From the NCBI GenBank assembly GCA_026119855.1, contig JAOWBW010000764.1, forward strand, positions 806,001-870,000: a stretch of 64,000 nt of DNA, in the 5' to 3' direction. The notes under the pieces were generated by a model. That model was not told where the DNA came from, searched no databases, and worked only from the letters and a program-made list of their open reading frames with translations. Origin of the DNA: Campanula takesimana. Lineage: Eukaryota; Streptophyta; Magnoliopsida; Asterales; Campanulaceae. A program made the translations under genes and the position numbers. Below, piece after piece: positions 24,240-33,431 of this stretch (position 1 is the stretch's first letter; each line of letters opens with the position of its first letter).

Positions 24240-24400
24240 ATAAAAATGTTTAAAATGTTAACTTTTGTAGAATTAGCCATTAAGGCAAAAGGAAACAAAA
24301 TGGAAAACATATAGGGGCGGAATTGCATAGATCTAAAGAGAAGGGGAAATTGAGGATAATTAAAAAGATTTAAGGGGTAGAAAAGTGTGATATGCACTTT
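24240..24400. repeat. Single arm of a duplicated inverted repeat
   Basis: Similar to 51290-51420, the right arm of the nested inverted repeat upstream of the complete pseudouridine synthase gene. It shows that the truncated copy was duplicated together with its upstream sequence. Confidence 0.6.
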
Positions 24401-24592
24401 TGAAAGAAGTGGAACTGGGTCGCCTAAATTTGTTCTTCGTGCCATAATTACCGGCGACCGGAGGAGGGGTGCCGAGGGGGCATGACGGCATGATATTGCG
24501 GCAGCCACCGATAGTGGGAAAAGCAATAAGAAGATATATGATGACTGAAAATGGCGCCGCCGTCCCCAAGAAAGAGTATTTCCATTATCAAC

Positions 24593-24926
24593 TGTAACAG
24601 CCCAACAAAAGGGGTGGGTTTTATGGTCTTTTCGCAGTCAATAAGTGGGGCAAATTTGACAATTAACTGTGGTCACGTGGGGAGCCCGTGAGAAGGTTAA
24701 CGGCGTGTGCTGTGGAAGAAGAACTTTCAAGGCTGGAGAGGAGATCATTGTGGATTGATTATTGTTATTTCTTTGTTCTTCATTTTCGTTGTAGTTCATC
24801 GCAATAAGAGTAGTAGTATAATCTAGCTAGCGTAATTCATATCAAATTCCACCATTGTTGTTCGTAAACTTCCTTGTTGCTGCTGATTATGGAATATAAT
24901 TACAAATGGATTTGCCATCTGTTACA
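24593..24926 (+). repeat. 5' LTR of the gag-only element
   Basis: 334 bp, beginning TGTAACAGCCCAACAAAAGG. It lacks about 13 bp present in the right LTR (CGTGGATATAGGG region, near 28195) and differs at a few bases. Confidence 0.9.
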
Positions 24927-24928
24927 AT

Positions 24929-24941
24929 TGGTATCAGAGCG
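24929..24941 (+). other. Primer binding site of the gag-only element
   Basis: TGGTATCAGAGCG two bases after the LTR; iMet tRNA type. Confidence 0.85.
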
Positions 24942-24968
24942 GTCGATTCACGGACCGCTTCGGTATGC

Positions 24969-26114
24969 ATGGTGGATAGTAGGTTGAATGGCTTGGAGAT
25001 TATCGACCAACAATGGGAGAGGATGGAAGGTAGACTTGCAGAGATGAAGATGATGGTGGATTCTATGGTGGAGAATTTGGGTTCCAGACATGAATATGGC
25101 ACAAGGATTACAGGAATTTATGATCCAAACAATGAATTGGAAGTTAGGTACTCTTCAAACCCTAATTTCTCTCCTAATGTTCATGATGCTTTTCCCTTTA
25201 CTCCTAATCTGGTTTACACAAATACACCTACGTCTCTTACTATCACTACTTCTCAGATCCCTAATGTTCACGTTTTATCTCCCTCTGATTACAATCTGGT
25301 TTATACCCATACACCAAACCCACACACGCCACATGAAAACCTAAATTTTCAGAATCCTAATACTGATTCCCATGGCCTGAACTCTCAGTACCCACTGCAC
25401 AACATCTCATCCTATACTCAATTTGTAAACCCATACACATATATCCCTAGTGCTTCACAAACACATCCTTGGGTAGGGAATGATGGTGCTGGTTGGGGTG
25501 TTCTAAAGGAAGAAATTATCACCAGCAATAGTACTATGAATCAAAGCGATGGCGATTGGAGTTTCCAGTCATTTCAGGGACGAGAAGATGGTTCAAATCA
25601 GTTGCAGGTAGCTAGTTTATCAGCAAGCTTTGCTGAAGTAAAAAGGTTTGAAGAAACTAGAGTTAATGTTTTGGTAGATCATTCTTTACCCGATGTTCAT
25701 AAATTGGGAATTTCGGAGCAGCAAAAATGTAAGATGAGAGCAGAACAAAGTTTTATTCAAGGTGGAGGAAACAATTCATCCCAGTTCGATAATGAAGCGA
25801 CAATAAAGGTGAAGATGAAGGAGTATGAGGACTTCGTTGGTGGCTATTTTCGGTTGGGAGTCGATCCACAAGCCCTACTTGAACTACCTAAAGACAAAGA
25901 TGAGTTAGAGTTGTATGCTTCAGCCTTCCTTGAGAGAATTGTTCAAATAAATTCACTTGAGGACTATTTTGATGAATTTCAAATAGTTCGGGCTCAACTG
26001 GAGGGTGTAGCTTTATATTTGTGTGAGGAAATGGATGAAAGTTTTTTCTTAAACTTTTTCATTGCTGGGATGAAGGAAGAAAATCGGTCCTATGTCGAAG
26101 GGCTGAAACATTAA
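24969..26114 (+). CDS. Gag-like protein of the gag-only LTR element
   Basis: An open frame of about 380 residues from the first internal ATG after the primer site. (The frame is open from 24906 inside the LTR, but that ATG lies upstream of the PBS.) The N-terminus has a short coiled-coil-like stretch (RLNGLEIIDQQWERMEGRL). The middle is rich in Pro, Asn, Thr and Tyr and looks disordered. The C-terminal third resembles plant Ty3/Gypsy Gag: SLEDYFDEFQIVRAQL, then FFLNFFIAGMKEENRSYV. A one-base frameshift near 26095 moves the end of the domain (AETLTVHDAWVFAKYH, ending near 26148) into the next frame. The assignment is by motif, not by search. Confidence 0.65.
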   Translation: MVDSRLNGLEIIDQQWERMEGRLAEMKMMVDSMVENLGSRHEYGTRITGIYDPNNELEVRYSSNPNFSPNVHDAFPFTPNLVYTNTPTSLTITTSQIPNVHVLSPSDYNLVYTHTPNPHTPHENLNFQNPNTDSHGLNSQYPLHNISSYTQFVNPYTYIPSASQTHPWVGNDGAGWGVLKEEIITSNSTMNQSDGDWSFQSFQGREDGSNQLQVASLSASFAEVKRFEETRVNVLVDHSLPDVHKLGISEQQKCKMRAEQSFIQGGGNNSSQFDNEATIKVKMKEYEDFVGGYFRLGVDPQALLELPKDKDELELYASAFLERIVQINSLEDYFDEFQIVRAQLEGVALYLCEEMDESFFLNFFIAGMKEENRSYVEGLKH

Positions 26115-26314
26115 CAGTTCATGATGCTTGGGTGTTTGCTAAATATCATAGCGAAAAGGCAGGTGCAAAATGCTATCAAGAGCATAAAGTTGATGAAAGT
26201 GGCAGATCGCTCAATGCTAGTGGGGATTATTATCGTTCATATGACTCGGTTGATGAGGAATACATGATGGATTTTGAAAAAGGACCAGGGCAGCTACTAG
26301 AGGAGGTGAAGAAT

Positions 26315-26824
26315 AAAAGAATGCTTGAAGCGAAAGGTCTTTTTGATAAAATGCCGGTGAGCAATGAAGTTTTGTGGTGTATAAAGCCTGTTTGTTATGC
26401 TCGGAATGAAAGCTTGTTGGGGGTGCAGGGTTTATTTGCTGAGTCTCCTGGTCAGGATGTATTTACATGGACAACCATGGTGTATGGATCTATGCGGTCA
26501 AAACTTCAAAATATTAAGATAGAGATTGCATTAATTTTGGGAAAGAAGAAGGTGAAAATGAAGGGGGATCTTACTGAACAGGTAAACATGTTTGAGAATG
26601 CAGAAAATAAGATGGATGATGGTAGGAGTGGTTATCAGTTGCTTGAATCATATAAGCAGAATGGATGTTTTAAGAATGATTGTCGTTTGCTTGATTCAAA
26701 ATCCTCTTGGGCAGTCATTTATTGGAATTGTTTGATAGGTGGGAATGTGAGGAAGAAAAGGCTACTTGATGCGAGAAGTGTGTTCGATAAAGTGCTAGTG
26801 AGAGGTGTACTTTTATGCTATAAA
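26315..26824 (+). pseudogene. Captured PPR-repeat fragments
   Basis: Two stretches read like plant PPR motifs in which MLEAKGLFDKMP, DVFTWTTMVYG and later LLDARSVFDK occur. The first is about 26315-26491 and the second about 26702-26824. PLS-class PPR proteins carry such A-x-x-(L/V)-F-D-x-M-P phrases and edit or process organelle RNAs. The region between is not recognisable. The frame is shared with the Gag end, so a Gag-PPR chimera may once have been read. The pieces are too short and degenerate to act as an RNA-binding array. Confidence 0.6.
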
Positions 26825-27124
26825 TAATGTTCAGTAATGTTCAGACATGGAATTTGTTTTCGAAAAAGAAGAAAGTTAGAATGAAGGGATATCTATCTAG
26901 AAATGGGATAGACTGCAGTATGGCAGTTTTCGTGGGCTTAGAACAGATTTTAAAGTTCTCCTATGTTGATAAATGTTTGACTGGAAGGAGATTCAATGAT
27001 TCATTGGTGCAGGTTGACATGAAGCTACAGCCATTCAAGTTCGTTCCTGGATTAGGCGGAAATCAAATTATCGTTATCAATTACAAAGATGGGGTACTTC
27101 CGATGTGTTCACGCTCACAATTGA

Positions 27125-27445
27125 AGAAGGGTTGTGGTCAAAAGCAGCCAAGATGCTAAGTGACATTGATCTTGTCTCTAGAATGAGAGTGATTGATGAC
27201 GATTTTAGATTCAGAAAATGTGTAAAAATTGCTCGCTTGTATCTTGGGGATAATGATGTTGGTAATGCAAAGGCTAATATTAATAAAGCTTCATTTTTGG
27301 TTAGCGGCCGTCAGGTCGAATCGCTGAATTTGGAGTACAAGGTTCCTCATGCCAAGATTTAGATTGGAAGAGGAAGTTCTTGGAATATGGCCTTCATCAT
27401 TATGACATTTCACAAACCGAAAACCGATATATTGGAGAAGTTATT
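27125..27445 (+). pseudogene. Captured fragment of COP9 signalosome subunit 4
   Basis: About 105 residues match what I know of CSN4, in collinear order: WSKAAKMLSDIDL, MRVIDDDFR, KCVKIARLYL, NINKASFLVSG, then after a frameshift near 27350 WKRKFLEYGLHHYDISQTE. In CSN4 this is the middle of the protein, within the TPR-like helical repeats ahead of the PCI domain. CSN4 is part of the complex that removes NEDD8 from cullins. No introns interrupt the segment, which suggests capture from a transcript. The N- and C-terminal parts are missing, so it is not functional as CSN4. Confidence 0.75.
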
Positions 27446-27952
27446 CAGCAAGGTGGTCAGGAAAAGGAAGGGTGGCTATGTGAGACAGAGATTGGTGTGT
27501 TAACCCATGGTGTTTCTTCTGAATATGCCAACAAGGATAGAAATGATCAGTTTCTTGCGAACCTTGATCTAAAGATGAACGCTAGGGTCAGAGGCAATTA
27601 TGAGGTTGTCGAATCACTTCCTGGTCTTAGGAAGAAGGATCATGTTATGTTAATAGGGGATAATGTTGCTGCTGTAGTTACCACCATCATTTGGCCGGCG
27701 GAGAATTTGTATATGGCTCAGCTTTTCCCTCAAGAGGACAGTAAGAGCAGATTGGGGGGTTTTGTTTTGAGGTGGACGCAAATATCACAAGGGTCACTGC
27801 TTGTGCTATAGAGCAAGCGAATTTGAAGCTTACTGATGAAGTATTTGCAGCACTTAACCAAGGCAGTGTACTGAATAGGAAATCCAATTCTTATGCTCAC
27901 CTTAATAGAGTGAGGCCAAAGAAGAAGGTGGTGTTTTATGATGGTGGGTGAC
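27446..27952 (+). pseudogene. Unrecognised coding-like segment in the gag-only element
   Basis: An open frame to 27811 includes NYEVVESLPGLRKKDHVMLI and AAVVTTIIWPAENLYMAQLF. A second frame continues from about 27775 to a stop near 27952 with ITRVTACAIEQANLKLTDEV and a basic end. Composition looks protein-coding. I do not recognise the family; it may be a third captured gene. Confidence 0.4.
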
Positions 27953-28043
27953 GGCCAATAATCTAGTATGGTTCAGTTTAAAGTGTACATTGTACTGCTA
28001 TGATCAACTTAGTTCCAGATTCTTATCCTTGAGGACAAGGATA

Positions 28044-28060
28044 GTTTAAGGGGAGGGTAT
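28044..28060 (+). other. Polypurine tract of the gag-only element
   Basis: GTTTAAGGGGAGGGTAT immediately before the 3' LTR. Confidence 0.75.
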
Positions 28061-28416
28061 TGTAACAGCCCAACAAAAGGGATGGTTTTATGGTCTTTTC
28101 GCAGTCAATAAGTGGGGCAAATTTGACAATTAACTGTGGTTACGTGGGGAGCCCGTGAGAAGGTTAACGGCGTGTGCTGCGGAAGAGGAACTTTCGTGGA
28201 TATAGGGCAAGGCTGGAGAGGAGATCATTGTGGATTGATTATTGTTATTTCTTTGTTCTTCATTTTCGTTGTAGTTCATCGCAATAGGAGTAGGAGTAGT
28301 ATAATCTAGCTAGCGTAATTCATATCAAATTCCACCATTGTTGTCGTAAACTTCCTTGTTGCGCTGATTATGGAATATAATTACTCTTTTACCCAATGGA
28401 TTTGCCGTCTGTTACA
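28061..28416 (+). repeat. 3' LTR of the gag-only element
   Basis: 356 bp, TGTAACAGCC...GTTACA, followed by the second TCAAC target duplication. Confidence 0.9.
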
Positions 28417-29649
28417 TCAACACACTGACGCTTGCAGCTTCTCCCGATGGACTTCTAGGTCAAATTGCTTAAAACCCCCTTTATTTTCCTTAATTAGAAG
28501 AGTTTGGTTCAAATTTGTTTTTGATTGTATTATGACTGTGTGAACTGAATACAAACTATGGAATTGATTATCATCCTGACTCAATGAATTTGTTTGTGTG
28601 TGTGTGTGTGTGAGGAGAGAGAGAGAGAGGGAGAGAGAAAGAAAGAGTTTATATTTAAGTCTAACAATGTATTATTGTATTTTCTGATTTGATTATAGGG
28701 AATCTTATGAATTCATTTATGCTAGACCTTGGCACAAAATTGTTGATTTTTACTCCAATGTGGTCAGAGATCAAACATCATTGCACAAGTTGTTTGGAGC
28801 CGAGGTTGGTTTTCATTTTATCCGATTTCTCTTTTCATGTTAAATTGAGACTCTGCGAGTTTAACGAATGATTATTCTGCTCTGCATTTGATTATTACCA
28901 AATGATCACTTGCAATCTATTTTCTTGTGGTTTCCACTTGCTCTTCTATTTCCTATAAGTGAAAGATGGTACCTGACTTACAAACATGTTTATTTTATAT
29001 TATTGACCAGTTGTTAGATGGAAGGAGTGTATTATGATTTACAGCCTTAGTTTGTAAATGTTGTGATTGTTTGAAACTTAATTTGACGATTGGAACTTCA
29101 CATTCTTGGTCATGTTGTTCATTAAAATTGTTTATTTAATGTCGCTATACAAGTCAACTTAGCCTTGGTTCTTTTGAATCTTGTCATTGGCGTAACTCTT
29201 ATAGGAGGTTGAAAATTAAATTAATAGTGCATTGAGAGTGTTATCGCCTATCGACGAATACTAGTTAAGTTGAAAAAAGATGTTTATTGGAGAACTATTA
29301 TATCTACACTAATATGGAAATGAAAAAACATGTTTAGATAATGATTGGTGCCAAAATTAGAACGTTAAGATGGTTATGTTATCGAACAAGGAATGATAGA
29401 ATTAGCTTTTAACCAATTTGTGGAACGACAAGAGTAACAATAGAGAAGAGAAAATCGGAAGAAGATTGCTTATGGCGGTCTGGTACCTGCATGCTAATTT
29501 TGTCCTCTAACAAAAACAAAAGTATGGAATGTAATCATCATTGAAGAAATAAACCATAAATTGCAGTTGCATGATTAAAAAACCAAACAAAATTCATATA
29601 GTATATAAATACTCATAGCTCAATATCAACCTATCTGCTATTAGACTGT

Positions 29650-29775
29650 TTTGCTTTGTGTTGCTCGGACTCTTTGGTTTACCCCGCCGTACCCATGTCG
29701 GACACTCGTATTTTAGTCTTGTCAACACGAGTCCGGCGGGGTAAACCAAAGATTCCAAGAACCTTAGGTTTTGCT
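29650..29775. mobile_element. Small hairpin MITE in the pseudogene copy
   Basis: Absent from the matching place in the complete gene (near 54285). Contains CTTTGGTTTACCCCGCCG and its exact inverse about 60 bp later, and the phrase TGTTGCTCGGACTCT known from asterid MITEs. Ends are not precisely defined. Confidence 0.55.
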
Positions 29776-30909
29776 AATCTGCAAATTGAGTTGGATCAAG
29801 AATCTAGATAGGAAATCAAAATCAGGATCTTTCTGGACGTTCCTGTTGCATACTCTCACCGCACAAGGATATGCTTGGTATCTATCATTCTCCTACCACA
29901 ACATTAAGTTGAAATGCTTTTGTCTAGATACCTGGAGAGAGGATGTTAAAACTCAAGATATTGAAGATGTCATCAACCGTGCATCACGTGGAAATTTAAG
30001 GGTCATATCCGTTGTTAAGGTAGTGTAGTCTCTACTTCACCTGTATTACAAACTGAAGCTCTTATTTTATGCGACAATCTATTCCTGCTTCAATTTTCTA
30101 TGTGCAACATGATTTTCACTCACTTTATTTTTGAGTTCTTCCTACTCATCCTTTCTAAATATAACTTCTTCATTGATTAACGCCGTGTAATTATTGTAGG
30201 TGTCACGTTCATTCCATCCTAACTTCTCCGCAAAGTGGAGACGGTATTTGTATATTTTTCCTTTCAATAAAGGGGAAGAGATTGAAGAACACAATCATAA
30301 TGAGGCCACTGAAGTGAAAGGGTATAACCAAAATGGAACTGAACAACCAAATAAGTATGCGAAATATATTGGTGAAGAGAGCCTGGATGATCCACTTGAC
30401 AACGATAAAGATGAATTGGGAAGTAAAAGCAAACCAACAACATTCACAGTTAAAAAGGTTAACCAGCTTCTTCGTCAACTGGAAGGAAAACTGTTATCGT
30501 ACAAGATTATCGCGCGAGATACAAAGCCCGCGAGAAATGTGTAAGCTTTGTTGCTAGCTATTACTCTTGAACTTTGTATGTCTCTCTTTAATATTCTGAG
30601 TGTGTAAATAATCTGGAGCTCTCCTCATCCTTTTATAGATGTGTAGGAGTCCTTCAAGATATGGCAATGATTGTCCTACAAGAAAAAAGATAAACACTAA
30701 AGAATGAAGAATGAAGATATTCATTAGGGTTAGTATTCCATAATCAAATCCCTAAAGAATAGGAAACTAAAATATATCTATATCGAATAAATATTTACAA
30801 TTAATTATAAATTATATATAAAATAGGAATCCTTTTCCACCAAGAAAGGCGAAAATCCTAAAACACATTATGATTCTTTTTTCTACTCGGCAAGTGTGGT
30901 CTACGCACA

Positions 30910-31209
30910 CTTACAAAGTCCAAGGCTGTGGGTCGGGCCCAAGGCTTGTATGCTTCTAGCTCGTTGTCAGAGATAATAAGCTATATTATGAACTTTAACT
31001 TGGTTTTAACTGAGGGCAAGTATGCTAATAGCACGCTTAGCCTTCAGGGGTGGAATCCGGTGTTTCATGAGTATCGTGAGATGCCGATTGTTGGTGGGTC
31101 CGGTGATTTTCGATTGGCTCGTGGGATTGCTACTGCGAAGACTTATTTTGTTAATTTGACTACGATTAATGTGATTATTGAGTATGATGTTGTGGTCCTT
31201 CATTACTGA
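30910..31209 (+). pseudogene. Dirigent protein, C-terminal half
   Basis: About 100 residues match the C-terminal half of plant dirigent proteins. The pattern is KAVGRAQGLYASSS, then EGKYANSTLSLQGWNPV, then REMPIVGGSGDFRLARG and a final VEYDV-like strand ending VLHY. Dirigent proteins are secreted beta-barrels that steer stereoselective coupling of phenoxy radicals in lignan synthesis. The signal peptide and the first half of the barrel are missing; upstream sequence shows no continuation. It lies just beyond the point where the truncated pseudouridine synthase duplicate stops. Confidence 0.8.
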
Positions 31210-31470
31210 ATCGTTCTATTGTAATTAATCGTCATTTGGGGCGGGGACTGATTACAGTTTCTTCTTTGTTTAGTTTTGTTTAGGGTATAATAGATCCACA
31301 CTTGTATTTCACTGTGGAAATTAGGCTACCATTGGTTTTGGAGGGAAGTTGTTTTGGCAGCTAAGTGTACTGTAATTTTGAAGTTGAGTTTTCTAGTTAG
31401 CAAATTATTCTCAGAATCAAGATTTCTTTTGAGCAAAACTTTTGTCATGTAGGAAATGTTACTTGTATAA

Positions 31471-31697
31471 TACTCCCTCTGTTCTGAAATGATGTTTCCA
31501 CATTTTTTTTTTTGGTTTGTTTGAGTGAACTTTGAGAATTAATAAATGTTAATTTAATTATCCTAATGAAATCTAAAATTTATTATAAATGCACTATTGT
31601 AAACATTATCAATAATATTTGTAAGATATTCATTAAAATAATGAAAATAATAATTAAAAAAAAAGTGGGAACATCATTCCAGACAGACGGAGTGCTA
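31471..31697. mobile_element. Stowaway-like MITE
   Basis: TACTCCCTCTGTTCTGAAAT at the left pairs with the inverse of ATTCCAGACAGACGGAGTGCTA at the right; ATGATGTTTCCACA and GTGGGAACATCAT also pair. Confidence 0.75.
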
Positions 31698-32051
31698 TAT
31701 TCTCACCTTGCACTTATTTTAGCTTATAGGGCATATATAATGTCTTGAACTAAACCAGGCAAAGCCATGTCAATCTTTTTTCTATTCCCACAATCTATGT
31801 TTGTCAAGTTTCCTCATCTACCAAGACTACCCTTCTCCTCTCCCTCTCATACATTCCATTTTAAGTGCCTCTAGATATAGCAATGTATGTGACAATTTTA
31901 ATTCAACTCATATTCCAAGGTTACTTTGAATACTTTTTTTCCTTTTGACATTCATTTTGGGACGGATCGAGTAAGAGATTTGTCACTCTGTTGTCTTTCT
32001 TGAGCCATCCTTTGTTCCAAGAGTTATTAAATTGAGCTGAAGATGAATGCA

Positions 32052-32131
32052 GGTTCTATAAATCAATGGGAGGCTTAACTGTCCCTCGCAGTGAAGATTA
32101 CTTTAAAAGTCTCGTTCGCATACTAACATCT
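32052..32131 (+). pseudogene. Exon-like fragment of unknown gene
   Basis: Between TGCAG and GTGAGT splice-like borders a frame reads FYKSMGGLTVPRSEDYFKSL and onward without a stop. No neighbouring exon was found. I do not recognise the protein. Confidence 0.25.
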
Positions 32132-32497
32132 ACGTGAGTTGTCTTCGTGACTATTCACCAAGATAGGCTATCAAGCAAAACCATAAAGAAACCAAAACCC
32201 GTTTTCATCCATAGTATGTTTAATGGTGTTTAACTTTTACCATTATACTTAAGTTTTCAAAAATACCACCGCAGTTTTAAAAATGTATCATTTTGATCGC
32301 AAAATGGCGATTGAGTCGTGGGTTAGTGACGAATTTGGGGTGAAATGGTATATTTTCCAAACCGCAATGGTTTTTTTTTTATAAAGGAAAGAAATACGTA
32401 TAATGGTAAAAGTGAAATATAGTGGATGGAAATAAAGTTCGCCCAAGAAACTATCACTTTCCTGAAATTGAATCTTTGCCATGCGCTCCGACTGTTA

Positions 32498-33431
32498 TAC
32501 TCCCTCAGTCCACAAAGATAGTCCCCTTTAACTTTCCATATTTACTCTTGATTGGTTCAAAAAATACGTTAGCATGTCTGTAGTTACGAATCCACGCCAT
32601 CCTCTTTACATTTCTCTCTTTAAATATTTTTATGTACTTTATCTCTTAGAATTTCAACTTAGGCGACGGCGACGTTCTCTTCTCTGGCTGCGGCAAGATT
32701 TAGCTTTATCCAAAGGGTAGTTTTGAAGATCCCTTATTTTAACCCTCTAATTTTAGAAAGAGGACTATCTTTCCGGGACAGACAAAAATAGGAAGAACGC
32801 TTTTCTTTCCGGGGCAGTCGATCGCCATTTTAAACCATTGTACTTTTATGAAGCTTCGCTTTCAACCATCATTGTTTACTTTTAACAGTTTTAACCACTC
32901 TACTTAAATACGCATTCAATTTGCCCAAACACTCTAATATCATCCAAAAATGTCTGAAACGATAACAAAATGTTAGGAAAGATAACTTAAAGTTAGAAAA
33001 GGTAATGAAACTAACCAAAGTTAACAAAATGGAGTCGAATTCAACAGAGGAGTACGACTTATCCCACCAAAAACTACTACTACCCTTCGACAAATTTGTG
33101 TTTGGGAATATACTCTGGGAAGTGAGTGTGAAAGAGGTGTGGTTGATGAGGGGCTGCTAGAATGAGTATGATCCATATTGGACACACATAAGACTCCATG
33201 CGAGCATCTTGTTAAGTATTGTTAGTTTTTGTTTAACTTTCTTAACATTTCGTTATTTTTTCTAACATTTTTGGATGAAATTAGGGTGTCTGGGCAAAAC
33301 GAATGCATATTCTAAGTAGAGTGGTTAAAACTGCTAAAAATAAACAAGGATGGTTAAACCGAAGTTTCATCAAAGTACAATGGTTTGAAATGGTTTGAAA
33401 TGTCGATTGGCCTTCCGGGACAGAAGGAGTA
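32498..33431. mobile_element. Stowaway-like element holding a long-TIR element
   Basis: The outer ends TACTCCCTCAGTCCACAAAG and inverse of CCGGGACAGAAGGAGTA enclose an inner element at about 32831-33402. Its inverted arms of about 170 bp contain AACCATTGTACTTTTATGAA, AGTTTTAACCACTCTACTTA and ATCATCCAAAAATGT. Possible inner target duplication is GTCGATCGCC / GTCGATTGGCC (imperfect). It is probably Mutator-like. Confidence 0.65.

Larger units (their letters stand above)
24593..28416 (+). mobile_element. Gag-only LTR retrotransposon carrying host gene fragments
   Basis: 3824 bp, LTRs TGTAACAGCCC...CTGTTACA, target duplication TCAAC at 24588-24592 and 28417-28421. PBS (24929-24941) and polypurine tract (28044-28060) are present. 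The internal 3.1 kb has a gag-like ORF but no protease, RT, RNase H or integrase. In their place are segments like PPR repeats and COP9 signalosome subunit 4. It resembles the TR-GAG class of non-autonomous elements, with gene capture added. Confidence 0.85.
24541..30540 (+). pseudogene. Truncated duplicate of tRNA pseudouridine synthase gene
   Basis: Matches the complete gene at 52938-60717 in exons and flanks. Exon 1 (24541-24592 and 28422-28458) is split by an LTR element. Exon 2 is 28699-28804, the exon-5 equivalent 29928-30019, the exon-6 equivalent 30200-30540. Exons 3 and 4, with the catalytic Asp in GRTDKG, are absent. A deletion joins sequence equivalent to about 54400 directly to about 57930. 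Exons 7-9 are also absent; similarity stops just after 30540. The surviving exons keep open frames and splice sites, so the damage is recent. It cannot encode an active enzyme. Confidence 0.9.
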
